Positions 18,149 to 25,944 of a stretch of DNA of 64,000 nucleotides are shown here, in pieces. The notes under the pieces were generated by a model that made no database searches, was not told where the DNA came from, and saw only the letters and a list, made by a program, of their open reading frames with translations. The position numbers and the translations under genes are program-made. Origin of the DNA: Myxococcales bacterium (GTDB taxonomy: Bacteria > Myxococcota > UBA727 > VGSZ01); contig JAHFED010000001.1 of NCBI GenBank assembly GCA_023248635.1, positions 186,001 through 250,000 of the forward strand. Direction: 5' to 3'. The first letter of the stretch is position 1. Every line of letters begins with the position of its first letter.

Positions 18149-18449
18149 GGATCAGTACTTCAAGATGTCAGGGCCACCATCACTCGAAATCAGGGACGCA
18201 AACAACAAGGGCGCAAACAACAAGGGCGCAAACAACAAGGAGCACAGTGACAAGGAATCGGTACCAGGGGGGTGAGCCTTCTCACGTGCACCGCTTCGAC
18301 ACATTGATGCTTCGCGGAGGGGTGGCCTGTCGGTTGGCCGCGAAGAGCGCTGCGTGAGCGCCAGCGAACCCCCCACGACGGCGGCGGCCGGTTGGGCATT
18401 CATCGGATCCGGATCTACGTCTCCAAGAGATTGAAATCGTGGAGATCTC
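18131..18449. other. intergenic region between guaA 3' end and LPP20 operon
   Basis: No gene was recognised in this 319-bp stretch. Besides the inverted repeat at its edge it holds the 15-bp tandem repeat described separately. Short ORFs exist on both strands but have no ribosome-binding site or protein-like composition. The promoter of the minus-strand operon must lie here, but no convincing -35/-10 pair could be picked. Confidence 0.5.
18198..18242. repeat. 15-bp direct repeat, three copies
   Basis: The unit GCAAACAACAAGGGC repeats with exact 15-bp spacing at 18198, 18213 and 18228; the third copy is incomplete at its end. The A-rich composition differs from the surrounding GC-rich DNA. 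It lies about 100-140 bases upstream of the LPP20-like gene. It could be an iteron-like binding site or a simple slippage product. Confidence 0.7.
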
Positions 18450-20066
18450 CTATTCCCACTCGATGGTGGCGGGGGGCTTGGAGGAGATGTCGTACACGAC
18501 CCTGTTCACCCCTCGGACCTCGTTGATGATCCGGTTGCTGATCCGAGACAGGAGTGAGTGTGGGAGGTCGGCCCAGTCGGCAGTCATCCCGTCGGTCGAG
18601 CGCACGCAGCGCACGCACACGGTCTCGTCATAGGTGCGCGCGTCGCCCATGACGCCGACGCTCTTCACGGGCAAGAGCACCGCGAACCACTGCCACAGCC
18701 CGCGCAGGCCGGAGGACGCAACTTGGGGGCCGGAGGCCGGAGCGCCACTTGACTCGGCGTCGAAGGCGGCGACGACGGCGGCGTCGATCTCGGTGCGCAC
18801 GATGGCGTCGGCCTTCTTCAAGAGATCGCAGCGCGCGCGCGTCACCTCGCCCAGCACGCGGATCGCGAGGCCCGGGCCCGGAAAAGGCTGGCGGTCGACG
18901 ACGACGCTGCTGAGCTGCAGCTCGCGGCCGAGCACCCGGACTTCGTCCTTGAAGAGCTCGCGCAAGGGCTCGAGCAGCTGCAGGCTCATGCGCGCGGGGA
19001 GGCCGCCGACGTTGTGGTGACTCTTGATGACTGCTGAGGGGCCGCCGTTGACGGAGACGGATTCGATGACGTCGGGGTAGAGGGTGCCCTGGCCGAGGAA
19101 GCCCACCGATCGTTGGTCGCCGGACAAGGTGCGGGCGACGTCGTCGAAGACGTCGATGAAGACGTGGCCGATGCGCTTGCGCTTGGTCTCGGGATCGATG
19201 ACGCCTTCGAGGGCGGCGAAAAAGCGCTCGCTGGCGTCGACGATGCGCACGTCCATCTTGAGGCCGTCTTTGAAGATCGATTGCACCTGCTCGATCTCGC
19301 CTTGGCGGTGCAGGCCGTGGTCGACGTAGACGGCGGTGAGCTTGTCGCCGATGGCGCGGTGGATCAGGGTCGCGGCCACCGAGGAGTCGACGCCGCCCGA
19401 GATGGCCATGAGCACGCGTTTGTCGCCGACGGCCTTTTTGATCTCGCCGATTTTCTGCTCGATGAAGCGGTCCATCTTCCAGGTCTTTGCCAGGCCCGCG
19501 ACGCCGACGACGAAGGCTTCGAGCAGCTGCTTGCCCTGGGGGGTGTGGGCCACCTCGGGGTGAAACTGCACGCCGAAGAGGCGGTGGTCGGCGTCGACGA
19601 CGGCGGCGGCGGGGCAGGTGCTGCTGCTGGCGATGATCGAAAAGCCGGTGGGCAGGCGCGAGACCTGGTCGCCGTGGCTCATCCACACCTCGAGGGCGGG
19701 AGCAAAGCCTTTGAGCAGGGCGGCGTCTTTGGCGACGTCGATGCGGGCCCGGCCGAATTCGCGCTCGGCGGCGGGGAGCACTTGGCCGTCGTGCTCCTCG
19801 ACCATCACCTGCATGCCGTAGCAGATGCCGAGCACCGGGACGCCGAGCTGCCAGATGCCGGCATCGGGGCGCGGCGAGCCTCCCTCGTGCACCGAGGCTG
19901 GACCGCCCGAGAGGATGAGCGCGCCGGGGGCGTAGGCCGTGATCTTCGCCAGCGTCGACGTGTAGGGCCAGATCTCGCAGTAGACGCCGATCTCGCGCAC
20001 GCGACGGGCGATGAGCTGCGTCGTCTGGCTGCCAAAATCGAGGATCAGCACGCGGTCGTTGGCCAT
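18450..20066 (-). CDS. guaA: GMP synthase (glutamine-hydrolysing)
   Basis: GuaA converts XMP to GMP using glutamine and ATP. The protein has 538 residues, against about 520-525 usually. The N-terminal class I amidotransferase domain shows ILDFGSQTTQLIARRVRE, the GICYGMQ nucleophile motif and the FHPEV histidine segment. The ATP pyrophosphatase domain shows the P-loop SGGVDSSVAA, and the C-terminal dimerisation domain ends in the family signature YDISSKPPATIEWE. One oddity is an extra low-complexity stretch of roughly 15-18 residues (ESSGAPASGPQVASSG) just before WQWFAVLLPVKSVGVMGD, a surface-loop position in the C-terminal domain. It accounts for the extra length. The gene is divergent from the lipoprotein gene at 20131 and stands alone. 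Confidence 0.97.
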   Translation of the reverse strand: MANDRVLILDFGSQTTQLIARRVREIGVYCEIWPYTSTLAKITAYAPGALILSGGPASVHEGGSPRPDAGIWQLGVPVLGICYGMQVMVEEHDGQVLPAAEREFGRARIDVAKDAALLKGFAPALEVWMSHGDQVSRLPTGFSIIASSSTCPAAAVVDADHRLFGVQFHPEVAHTPQGKQLLEAFVVGVAGLAKTWKMDRFIEQKIGEIKKAVGDKRVLMAISGGVDSSVAATLIHRAIGDKLTAVYVDHGLHRQGEIEQVQSIFKDGLKMDVRIVDASERFFAALEGVIDPETKRKRIGHVFIDVFDDVARTLSGDQRSVGFLGQGTLYPDVIESVSVNGGPSAVIKSHHNVGGLPARMSLQLLEPLRELFKDEVRVLGRELQLSSVVVDRQPFPGPGLAIRVLGEVTRARCDLLKKADAIVRTEIDAAVVAAFDAESSGAPASGPQVASSGLRGLWQWFAVLLPVKSVGVMGDARTYDETVCVRCVRSTDGMTADWADLPHSLLSRISNRIINEVRGVNRVVYDISSKPPATIEWE

Positions 20067-20130
20067 GGCTGTCGCCTAATCTGCCCGGCCCCTGCTGGGA
20101 AGCGTTGCGACGTCGTAGGCGGGGGTCTAC

Positions 20131-21081
20131 ATGTGGGGAATGCGGACCAATGTCGTCTTCGCTGCCGGCCTCCTCGCCACCATCACCGTCGGGGGGTGCC
20201 AGTGCATCAACGACGACAACTTCTCGCAGTTGAAGGACGCGGGCTTCGACGAACCCGACGCCGGCCCGCCGCCGCCGGTGTTCCCGCTGAAGGCTGGTGA
20301 CGTGCTGACCATCCCCCAATTCGGTGGCCGGGTGGATGTGTGCGAGGGCGGGGGCCAGACCGGCGACTGCGATCGCAATGTCAAAGCCAGCTACCAGCTC
20401 ACCGACGTCGTCTTGAACGCCGACAACCGCTGGGAGATCACGGCCGACGTCTTGTACGAGGGGCTCGTCGACAAGGTCCCAGCGTCTGCCCTCTCTCGCT
20501 TGGCCATCGAAAACGGCGCCGACTTCGCCGCCATCACCAAGGACACCCCCGTCACCGCGCTCGGGGCTGTCTTCACCACCGATCAGGCCCCGCGCCTCGA
20601 CGCCGAATTCCGACCGAACAATTTCCCCTTCTTCCAGGGCGAAAACGACATCGACGACAGCGACGAAGGCGAAGTCTTCGCCGAGGCCGCTGCGGAATTC
20701 ACGGCGGCCATTTTGGCCATCGATGACATCGCCGAGGTCGAGACCCAAGTCGCCGTGGGCAAGCTCGAGGCCTTTTTCAAGGACGACCTCAACGGGCCGG
20801 CGTCGGTGCACAAGCTCCTGGTCGAGGTTCATCCCATGGGCTTCGTCTGCGGCTGGGACGAGATTCTGGTGCCCTTCGTCGACGACGTCAGCACGCCGCG
20901 CAACCAAAGCTCGTTCAATGGCTTCAAGAATCCGCCGCTGACCGCCGCGTTTTTCCAGCCCAACCTGATCCGCGACGGCGTCACCTATCAGTGCTCGTGC
21001 TTCAGCTCCACCTGTCGGTCGTCGGCGAACCTGTGCCTCGATCCCACCAATCCCGACGCCCCTCCCGGGGACTGCCTCTGA
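20131..21081 (+). CDS. putative lipoprotein of unknown function
   Basis: This is a 316-residue exported protein. The N-terminus MWGMRTNVVFAAGLLATITV runs into GGC, an acceptable lipobox, followed by QC and an acidic/proline-rich linker (DEPDAGPPPPVF). The body has no recognised domain. Two cysteine pairs near the N-terminal third (CEGGGQTGDC) and a cysteine-rich end (CSCFSSTC, then NLCLD and GDCL) suggest disulfides. The ATG at 20131 has GGGGG six bases upstream; a second ATG at 20140 is also possible. It heads a run of plus-strand genes with very short gaps, which suggests an operon through 25748. Confidence 0.65.
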   Translation: MWGMRTNVVFAAGLLATITVGGCQCINDDNFSQLKDAGFDEPDAGPPPPVFPLKAGDVLTIPQFGGRVDVCEGGGQTGDCDRNVKASYQLTDVVLNADNRWEITADVLYEGLVDKVPASALSRLAIENGADFAAITKDTPVTALGAVFTTDQAPRLDAEFRPNNFPFFQGENDIDDSDEGEVFAEAAAEFTAAILAIDDIAEVETQVAVGKLEAFFKDDLNGPASVHKLLVEVHPMGFVCGWDEILVPFVDDVSTPRNQSSFNGFKNPPLTAAFFQPNLIRDGVTYQCSCFSSTCRSSANLCLDPTNPDAPPGDCL

Positions 21082-21752
21082 TTCCAATCAAGCCGGTCGT
21101 CGCCTTCGACCTCGACGGCACCCTCGTCGACAGCGTCCTCGATCTGGCCCGGGCCCTGAACGCGGCCCTGGTCGAGGTCGGTCTGCCGCCCCATCCCGAA
21201 GAGACCGTGCGGCGCTTCGTCGGCAACGGCGCCCAAATGCTGGTCGAGCGGGGGGTGGGCGGCGCCGACGTCGACGTCGCCCAGGTGTTGGCCCTCTTTC
21301 GCGCCCACTACGAGCGCGACCTGGTGGGCGCCACCCGGCCCTTCGACGGCGTCGACACCCTGCTGCGGGACCTCGAGCCCCACGCCGTCCTTGCGGTGGC
21401 CACCAACAAGCCGGGGATCTTTGCGCGGCCGCTCATCGAGGCCCTGCTGCCGGGACGCTTCGCGGCCATCGTGGGCCCCGACGACGCCGGCGGCCTCAAG
21501 CCCGATCCCTGCGTGCTGAAGCAGGTCGAGAGCCTGACCGGGGGCGCGGTCTGCTGCTTCGTCGGCGACTCCGCCGTCGACGTCGAGACCGCGCGGATCT
21601 TCGGTGTGCCCTCCATCGGCGTCACCTGGGGCTTGAGACCGCAAGAGGCCCGCGCTGCCGACGTCGTCGTCGATGCCGCCTCCGAGCTGCTGCCTGCCAT
21701 CCTGCGGTTGCTTTCGGCGGCACCCTCGGCCCATCGTCGCCGCGGCCTTTGA
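20991..21752 (+). CDS. HAD-family phosphatase, phosphoglycolate-phosphatase-like
   Basis: This is a hydrolase of the Gph/PGP type. Motif I is AFDLDGTLVDS, motif II lies in AVATNKPGIF, and motifs III/IV are GGLKPDP and FVGDSAVDVETA, all in the expected order. Such enzymes usually remove phosphate from 2-phosphoglycolate or similar small metabolites. The start is unclear. No ATG precedes the conserved domain. GTG codons at 20991, 20997 and 21033 lie inside the upstream lipoprotein gene, and the reading frame meets the lipoprotein stop at a CTG-ATT (21078-21083). The widest start is given here. A shorter start at the stop junction would fit the translational coupling seen at later junctions of this operon. 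Confidence 0.85.
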   Translation: MLVLQLHLSVVGEPVPRSHQSRRPSRGLPLIPIKPVVAFDLDGTLVDSVLDLARALNAALVEVGLPPHPEETVRRFVGNGAQMLVERGVGGADVDVAQVLALFRAHYERDLVGATRPFDGVDTLLRDLEPHAVLAVATNKPGIFARPLIEALLPGRFAAIVGPDDAGGLKPDPCVLKQVESLTGGAVCCFVGDSAVDVETARIFGVPSIGVTWGLRPQEARAADVVVDAASELLPAILRLLSAAPSAHRRRGL

Positions 21753-21787
21753 GCCCAGGTGCGGCCTGAGGGCAGAGAATTTCAGAG

Positions 21788-23026
21788 ATGAGGTCGACGA
21801 TGGCGGCGGAAACCACCAGTCCCAATGATTCCTGGGTGCAGCGGGGCCAAAAGGTCTTGCTGGGAAATTACCGGCCAATGCCCATCACATTGGTCAGTGG
21901 TGAAGGCGCGCGCGTCGTCGATGCCGACGGCACCTCTTATGTCGATTTCGTGTCGGGCATTGCTGTCACTTCGCTCGGACACAACCACCCGCAGCTGATC
22001 GCTGCCATCCGTGCACAGGCGGGCAAGATCCTGCACACCGCCAACGTCGTGTGGAACGAGCCGGCCATCGGGCTCGCCGAGAAACTGGTGGCGAAGTCCT
22101 TCGCCGAGCGCGTGTTCTTCTGCAACTCTGGCGCCGAAGCCGTCGAAGCCATGCTGAAGCTCGCCCGCAAGGTCTTCTTCGATCGCGGTGAGGGACGCTT
22201 CGAAATTATTTCCTTTGATAAGAGCTTTCATGGGCGAACCATGGGTGCTTTGACAGCGACTGGTCAGGAGAAATACCGCCTTGGATTCGAGCCGCTGCTG
22301 CCCGGGGTGAAGACCGTGCCCTATGGCGACATCCAGGCTCTCGAGCAGGCGATGACCGAGCGCACCGCCGCCGTTCTTCTCGAGCCCATCCAAGGCGAGG
22401 CGGGGGTGCGCATGCCGCCGCCGGGCTTTCTCAAGGCTGTGCGCGAGCTGACCCAGCGGCACGGGTGTTTGATGCTGCTCGACGAGGTGCAGACTGGTGT
22501 GGGCCGCTGCGGAACCATGTGGGCCTACGAGCAAGAAGGCGTCATTCCCGACGCCATGTCGGTGGCCAAAGGCATCGGCGGTGGGGTGCCGCTGGGCGCC
22601 ATGTTGACGACGACGGCCCTGGGTGCGGCTCTGCCTTTTGGCAGCCACGGCAGCACCTTTGGCGGCAATCCGCTGGCTTGTGCCGCCGGCTGCGTCGTCG
22701 TCGACGTCGTCTCGGATCCTGCTTTCTTGGCCAAGGTCAAAGGCCTGGGCGAGCACCTGCTTTCGCGCTTGCACCAGCTCACGCGCGCCCACCGCAAGAT
22801 CGTCGTCGAAGCCCGTGGGCGCGGCCTGCTCTGCGGCCTCGAGCTCAACGTCGACCTCGCCAAGCTGCCAAAGCAGGCCCTCGCCAAGGGGCTCTTGTTG
22901 AACACCATCGCCGGCAAGATCATCCGCTTCGCGCCGCCTTTGACCATCGACCAAGCCACCCTCGATCAGGGCCTCGACCTCGTCGATCAGCTGCTGATGG
23001 ATCTGAGCAGCGAAACGCGCGCATGA
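21788..23026 (+). CDS. argD: acetylornithine/ornithine-type class III aminotransferase
   Basis: This is a PLP-dependent class III aminotransferase of 412 residues, closest in pattern to ArgD (acetylornithine + 2-oxoglutarate, arginine synthesis). Typical segments are DFVSGIAVTSLGHNHP, VFFCNSGAEAVEAMLKLAR, SFHGRTMGALTATGQEKY and the LLDEVQTGVGR aspartate. The PLP lysine is in SVAKGIGGGVPLG (K261). The end, GLLLNTIAGKIIRFAPPL, is characteristic of ArgD. No other arginine gene is nearby, so a related substrate (succinylornithine, GABA) is not excluded. Its stop overlaps the next start as ATGA. The start region carries the motif GCCTGAGGGCAGAG, also found in the palindromic mosaic at 25770. Confidence 0.85.
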   Translation: MRSTMAAETTSPNDSWVQRGQKVLLGNYRPMPITLVSGEGARVVDADGTSYVDFVSGIAVTSLGHNHPQLIAAIRAQAGKILHTANVVWNEPAIGLAEKLVAKSFAERVFFCNSGAEAVEAMLKLARKVFFDRGEGRFEIISFDKSFHGRTMGALTATGQEKYRLGFEPLLPGVKTVPYGDIQALEQAMTERTAAVLLEPIQGEAGVRMPPPGFLKAVRELTQRHGCLMLLDEVQTGVGRCGTMWAYEQEGVIPDAMSVAKGIGGGVPLGAMLTTTALGAALPFGSHGSTFGGNPLACAAGCVVVDVVSDPAFLAKVKGLGEHLLSRLHQLTRAHRKIVVEARGRGLLCGLELNVDLAKLPKQALAKGLLLNTIAGKIIRFAPPLTIDQATLDQGLDLVDQLLMDLSSETRA

Positions 23027-24186
23027 AAATCATGGTGACCGCCGACGACGACGTCGCCGCTGCCGTCGACGCTGCGGTGTCCTCTTTGCTCGTCGACAAA
23101 GACATCTCCGAGGTGGCCGCCGTGGAGGGCGGCCTGATCGAGGTGGTGCGACGGGGACGACGGGAGCGCTTGCAGGCTCTGCTCGAAGGTCCCTTGTTCA
23201 GCCTCTTGCGCGAGCGCTGTGAGCACGCTCCTTATGGCGCGCGCTTGCCCGGTGGGGTGCGCCTGGTTGCTGCCAGCCTCGTCGACGGCCGCATCGCTCT
23301 CTCGCTGCAAAAGCCCGCGCCCAGCGATGCGCGCCTCGAGCACCTCGTCGAAGAGGCCGTCCTGCCCGCGGGCGTCGACGGTGAGCTGGTGGCGGCGGTG
23401 CTCGAGGGCGGTGGTGTGGCTGTGCTCGGACCCGCTCGGGCAGCCCGGGCCCGCGTCGTCGTCGCCGTCGCCCGCGCGTTGTCGCCCTTGCTGCGCATCG
23501 TGTCTTTGTCTGATGACCTGCCCGCTGGCTGCATGCCCCGGCCCGTGGGCGACGACGTCGACGCCCGCGCCGCCACCGCGGTGTTGTTGGGTGCCGATGT
23601 GCTGGTGGCCCTGGAGCTGACGCCTGCCGAAGCCTGTGCGTTGGCGCGGGCGGCCCTGCCCGTCCCCGTCGTCGCTGCCGTGGCCTGTGCCTCGATGGCT
23701 GCGTTGCAGTCCGCATTTGGGGCGCTGTCTGTGCGCAGCCTGTTTGCTTTGTCGGCGGTGTTGGGGCTCGCTCCCGATGGGCGTCCCCGTCTGGTCGAGC
23801 TGCACGGTGCGGCTGGCGAGCCCATGCCTCCCTCGGCCATTGCGGCCCCTCCCATCGCTGCCGCCCCCGCCCGAACGCGCGTGGAGCCCTCCAATGCGAC
23901 GCCGGCCGCGCCCACCGTTGCTCAGACCATCGACGTCATTCCGGTGTTGGCCGATGCGCCCCCCGCCGAATGGGCCAGCTCCGACGTCGACGACGACCCC
24001 GGTTGGGAGCTTGGCTCTCTCTCTGGCGCTCCGCCGGCTGCGGGCTCTTTCGACGCCGCGTTGCAGGCGGTGTCGAAGCGACCGGGGTTCACCCCGCGCC
24101 CGCCGAGCGCGCATCCCCAGTTCTTGAAAGGCACCGGCGGGCTCACCTTCGAGCCGCCCGGCAATCCTGGCGAGGAATCGGAATGA
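23023..24186 (+). CDS. VirB11/CpaF-like protein without a Walker A motif
   Basis: This 387-residue protein follows the layout of CpaF/TadA/VirB11 secretion ATPases but has lost the key residues. The N-terminal part aligns by pattern with the CpaF NTD: DISEVAAVEGGLIEVVRRGR, then YGARLPGGVRLVAASLVDGR matching the usual 'aRLPDGsRv.av.pP' stretch. In the core, LEHLVEEAVLPAGVDGELV precedes VAVLGPARAARARVVVAV, where a P-loop (GxxGSGKT) should stand; residues 136-144 read GPARAARAR, without Lys-Thr/Ser. The Walker B-like segment GADVLVALELTPAEA has no functional Asp-Glu pair. The last ~130 residues are Pro/Ala-rich and disordered. The start overlaps argD (ATGA) and the end overlaps the ABC ATPase gene (ATGA). 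It is probably a non-catalytic regulatory or scaffold protein; the homology is inferred by eye. Confidence 0.6.
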   Translation: MKIMVTADDDVAAAVDAAVSSLLVDKDISEVAAVEGGLIEVVRRGRRERLQALLEGPLFSLLRERCEHAPYGARLPGGVRLVAASLVDGRIALSLQKPAPSDARLEHLVEEAVLPAGVDGELVAAVLEGGGVAVLGPARAARARVVVAVARALSPLLRIVSLSDDLPAGCMPRPVGDDVDARAATAVLLGADVLVALELTPAEACALARAALPVPVVAAVACASMAALQSAFGALSVRSLFALSAVLGLAPDGRPRLVELHGAAGEPMPPSAIAAPPIAAAPARTRVEPSNATPAAPTVAQTIDVIPVLADAPPAEWASSDVDDDPGWELGSLSGAPPAAGSFDAALQAVSKRPGFTPRPPSAHPQFLKGTGGLTFEPPGNPGEESE

Positions 24187-24983
24187 CCTCGATCACGGCC
24201 ATCACCGAGGCGCCGCCGCCGCCCAAGGGTGGCAATCCGTTGATCGTCTACCGCGGGGTCAAGAAGGCCTTCGGCAAAAACGTCGTCTACGATGGGTTGG
24301 ATTTGGAGGTTCAGCGCGGCGAGACCTTGTGCATCATTGGTCCCTCAGGTGTGGGCAAGAGTGTGATGCTGAAATTGCTCACCGGTCTGCTCGACGTCGA
24401 CGAAGGCGAGGTCTGGTTCGACGGCGACAAGGTCTCGGATTTCACCTCGGATGCCGAGTATCTGCCGGTCCGACGACGCATTGCCATGGTGTTTCAGGGC
24501 GCCGCGCTCTTCGACTCTCTCACTGTGTTTGAAAATGTCGCCTACCCCCTGCGCGAGCAGTTTAACTACAGCGAAGAAGAGATCGCCACGAAGGTGGCCG
24601 AGAAGCTCGAGTGGGTCGGCCTGCCCGGCGTCGAGCAGAAGAAACCCTCGGAGCTCTCGGGCGGCATGCGCAAGCGCGTGGGCCTGGCTCGCAGCATCGC
24701 CACCGATCCCGAAGTCATCTTGTACGACGAGCCGACCACCGGTTTGGATCCGGTGAACATCCAGCGGATCAACCAATTGATTTTGTCACTGAGCGAGCGT
24801 CTCAGGTGCACCAGTCTCATCGTCACCCATGAGATGGCGACGGTCTTCGCCTGTGCCCAGCGCATCGCTTTCGTATACGATAAAAAGATCGCAGCCGTCG
24901 GCCTTCCAGATGCAATGAAAAACTCTTCCAATCCGCTGGTGCGCGGCTTCATCTCGGGCGATCCCGCGCCCTTCGCCGACTGA
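24183..24983 (+). CDS. ABC transporter ATPase, MlaF/Ttg2A-like
   Basis: This is an ATP-binding subunit of 266 residues, of the type that powers MlaE/MlaD phospholipid transport. It has a Walker A GPSGVGKSVMLK (residues 53-64), Q-loop FQGAALFDSLTVFENVAYPL, signature LSGGMRKRVGLARS and Walker B ILYDEPTTGLDPV. The phrase GAALFDSLTVFENVAYPLRE and the GGMRKRV signature are typical of the Mla branch. The first ~20 residues are a Pro-rich extension. No MlaE permease or MCE-domain protein gene is in the window, so its membrane partner must be encoded elsewhere. It is translationally coupled to the CpaF-like gene upstream, and the PPTase gene starts 3 bp after its stop. Confidence 0.9.
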   Translation: MTSITAITEAPPPPKGGNPLIVYRGVKKAFGKNVVYDGLDLEVQRGETLCIIGPSGVGKSVMLKLLTGLLDVDEGEVWFDGDKVSDFTSDAEYLPVRRRIAMVFQGAALFDSLTVFENVAYPLREQFNYSEEEIATKVAEKLEWVGLPGVEQKKPSELSGGMRKRVGLARSIATDPEVILYDEPTTGLDPVNIQRINQLILSLSERLRCTSLIVTHEMATVFACAQRIAFVYDKKIAAVGLPDAMKNSSNPLVRGFISGDPAPFAD

Positions 24984-24986
24984 GCG

Positions 24987-25748
24987 ATGCCGGATCACGA
25001 CGACGACGACGTCGCTCGGGCCCTGCGTTCCATTACGCCTCTGCGTTTTTTCTGCGGCGCGCGGCGCATTGGCGAGGCTCCCATCCACCCCGGCGAGAAG
25101 TCCCTCTACGACGGCGTCGATCCCAAAGTGCGGCGGGCGACGTCGACGGGGCGCATGTTGGCGCGCGAGCTCCTCCGTAACCTGGGCATCACGCCCGCAC
25201 CGATCTTGCGCGGCGAAGGCGGGGCGCCAATCTGGCCCGCGGGGATCGCAGGGTCCATCGCCCACGATGACGAATTCGCCGTCTGCGTCGTAGGGACCGC
25301 TGACTCTGGCGCCGATGAGGAGTGGGCGACCCACGCCAATTTGATCGGCGTCGACGTCGAACCTGCTCACGGCCTCCCTGCTGAGATCCTCGCGACCGTC
25401 CTCGTCAACGCGGATGAGCGCGCCACCGCAGGCGACGACCTGGTGAACGCACGCGCCATCTTCTGCGCTAAGGAAGCCGTCTATAAGATGTCCTACCCAT
25501 TGGAACGTAAGTTCTATGAGTTCCGCGACATTGCTTTGGTGCGTAGACGCAACGCAGGTGGACGCTACTTCCCCCCTTCCGTCATGGTCGCTGGACCGAA
25601 CCGGCTGCATTTCCATACATCAACCGGCCTGGAGGCTTGGGTCACGCTCGTCAGGACGCCGCGAGTGATTGCCGTTGCCACTTGGGCCCGCGAACTCGGC
25701 CGCCCGCCCCGAGGGCGGAGAAATTCGCCGACACGCGAAGCGCTCTGA
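24987..25748 (+). CDS. 4'-phosphopantetheinyl transferase superfamily protein (EntD/Sfp-like)
   Basis: It is expected to transfer phosphopantetheine from CoA to carrier proteins. The protein has 253 residues. Key motifs are GSIAHDDEFAVCVV (substrate-binding region), LIGVDVEP (Mg-binding Asp) and FCAKEAVYK, the WSxKEAxxK-type motif. No polyketide, non-ribosomal peptide or fatty-acid cluster is in the window, so its carrier partner is unknown. The last ~20 residues (after VATWAREL) are basic and encoded by the palindromic repeat mosaic that begins about 25690, so the natural C-terminus was probably replaced. The gene is the last of the operon. Confidence 0.85.
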   Translation: MPDHDDDDVARALRSITPLRFFCGARRIGEAPIHPGEKSLYDGVDPKVRRATSTGRMLARELLRNLGITPAPILRGEGGAPIWPAGIAGSIAHDDEFAVCVVGTADSGADEEWATHANLIGVDVEPAHGLPAEILATVLVNADERATAGDDLVNARAIFCAKEAVYKMSYPLERKFYEFRDIALVRRRNAGGRYFPPSVMVAGPNRLHFHTSTGLEAWVTLVRTPRVIAVATWARELGRPPRGRRNSPTREAL

Positions 25749-25935
25749 CAGCGGTGAATTGGCTGCCCGGCCTGAGGGCAGAGGATTCACCGACAGCGCT
25801 TCGCGTGTCGGTGAATTGTCCACAGGTTCATCGCCTAGCGGCGATGAATCCACCGACAGCGCTGCGCGTGTCGGTGAATTGTCTATAGGTTCATCGCCTA
25901 GCGGCGATGAATTGGCCGCCCGCCCTGAGGGCTCA
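25690..25935. repeat. mosaic of palindromic repeat elements
   Basis: The region alternates three hairpin types joined by GAATTG- or GATTC-like linkers. Type 1 is TTCATCGCC-TAGC-GGCGATGAA, present twice (about 25828 and 25891) as a perfect 9-bp inverted repeat. Type 2 is CACCGACA...TGTCGGTG with an inner CGC/GCG pair, present twice (about 25787 and 25851) with different loops (TTC, TGC). Type 3 is a CCGCCC/CTGCCC arm paired with GGGCGG/GGGCAG around a GCCTGA-like loop, present about three times. The element fills the gap between two convergent genes and enters the 3' end of the PPTase gene. It is reminiscent of REP/BIME clusters. It can be read on both strands, which produces spurious ORFs. 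Confidence 0.8.
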
Positions 25936-25944
25936 GAACTTGGC

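Noticed and set aside
18093-18357. Short plus-strand ORFs that encode an NNKGA repeat
   Set aside because: They only reflect the 15-bp direct repeat; no ribosome-binding site or conserved start.
18628-21087. 819-codon minus-strand ORF across guaA and the lipoprotein gene
   Set aside because: It overlaps guaA in another frame on the same strand and turns into Arg/Pro-rich shadow sequence; no domain is seen.
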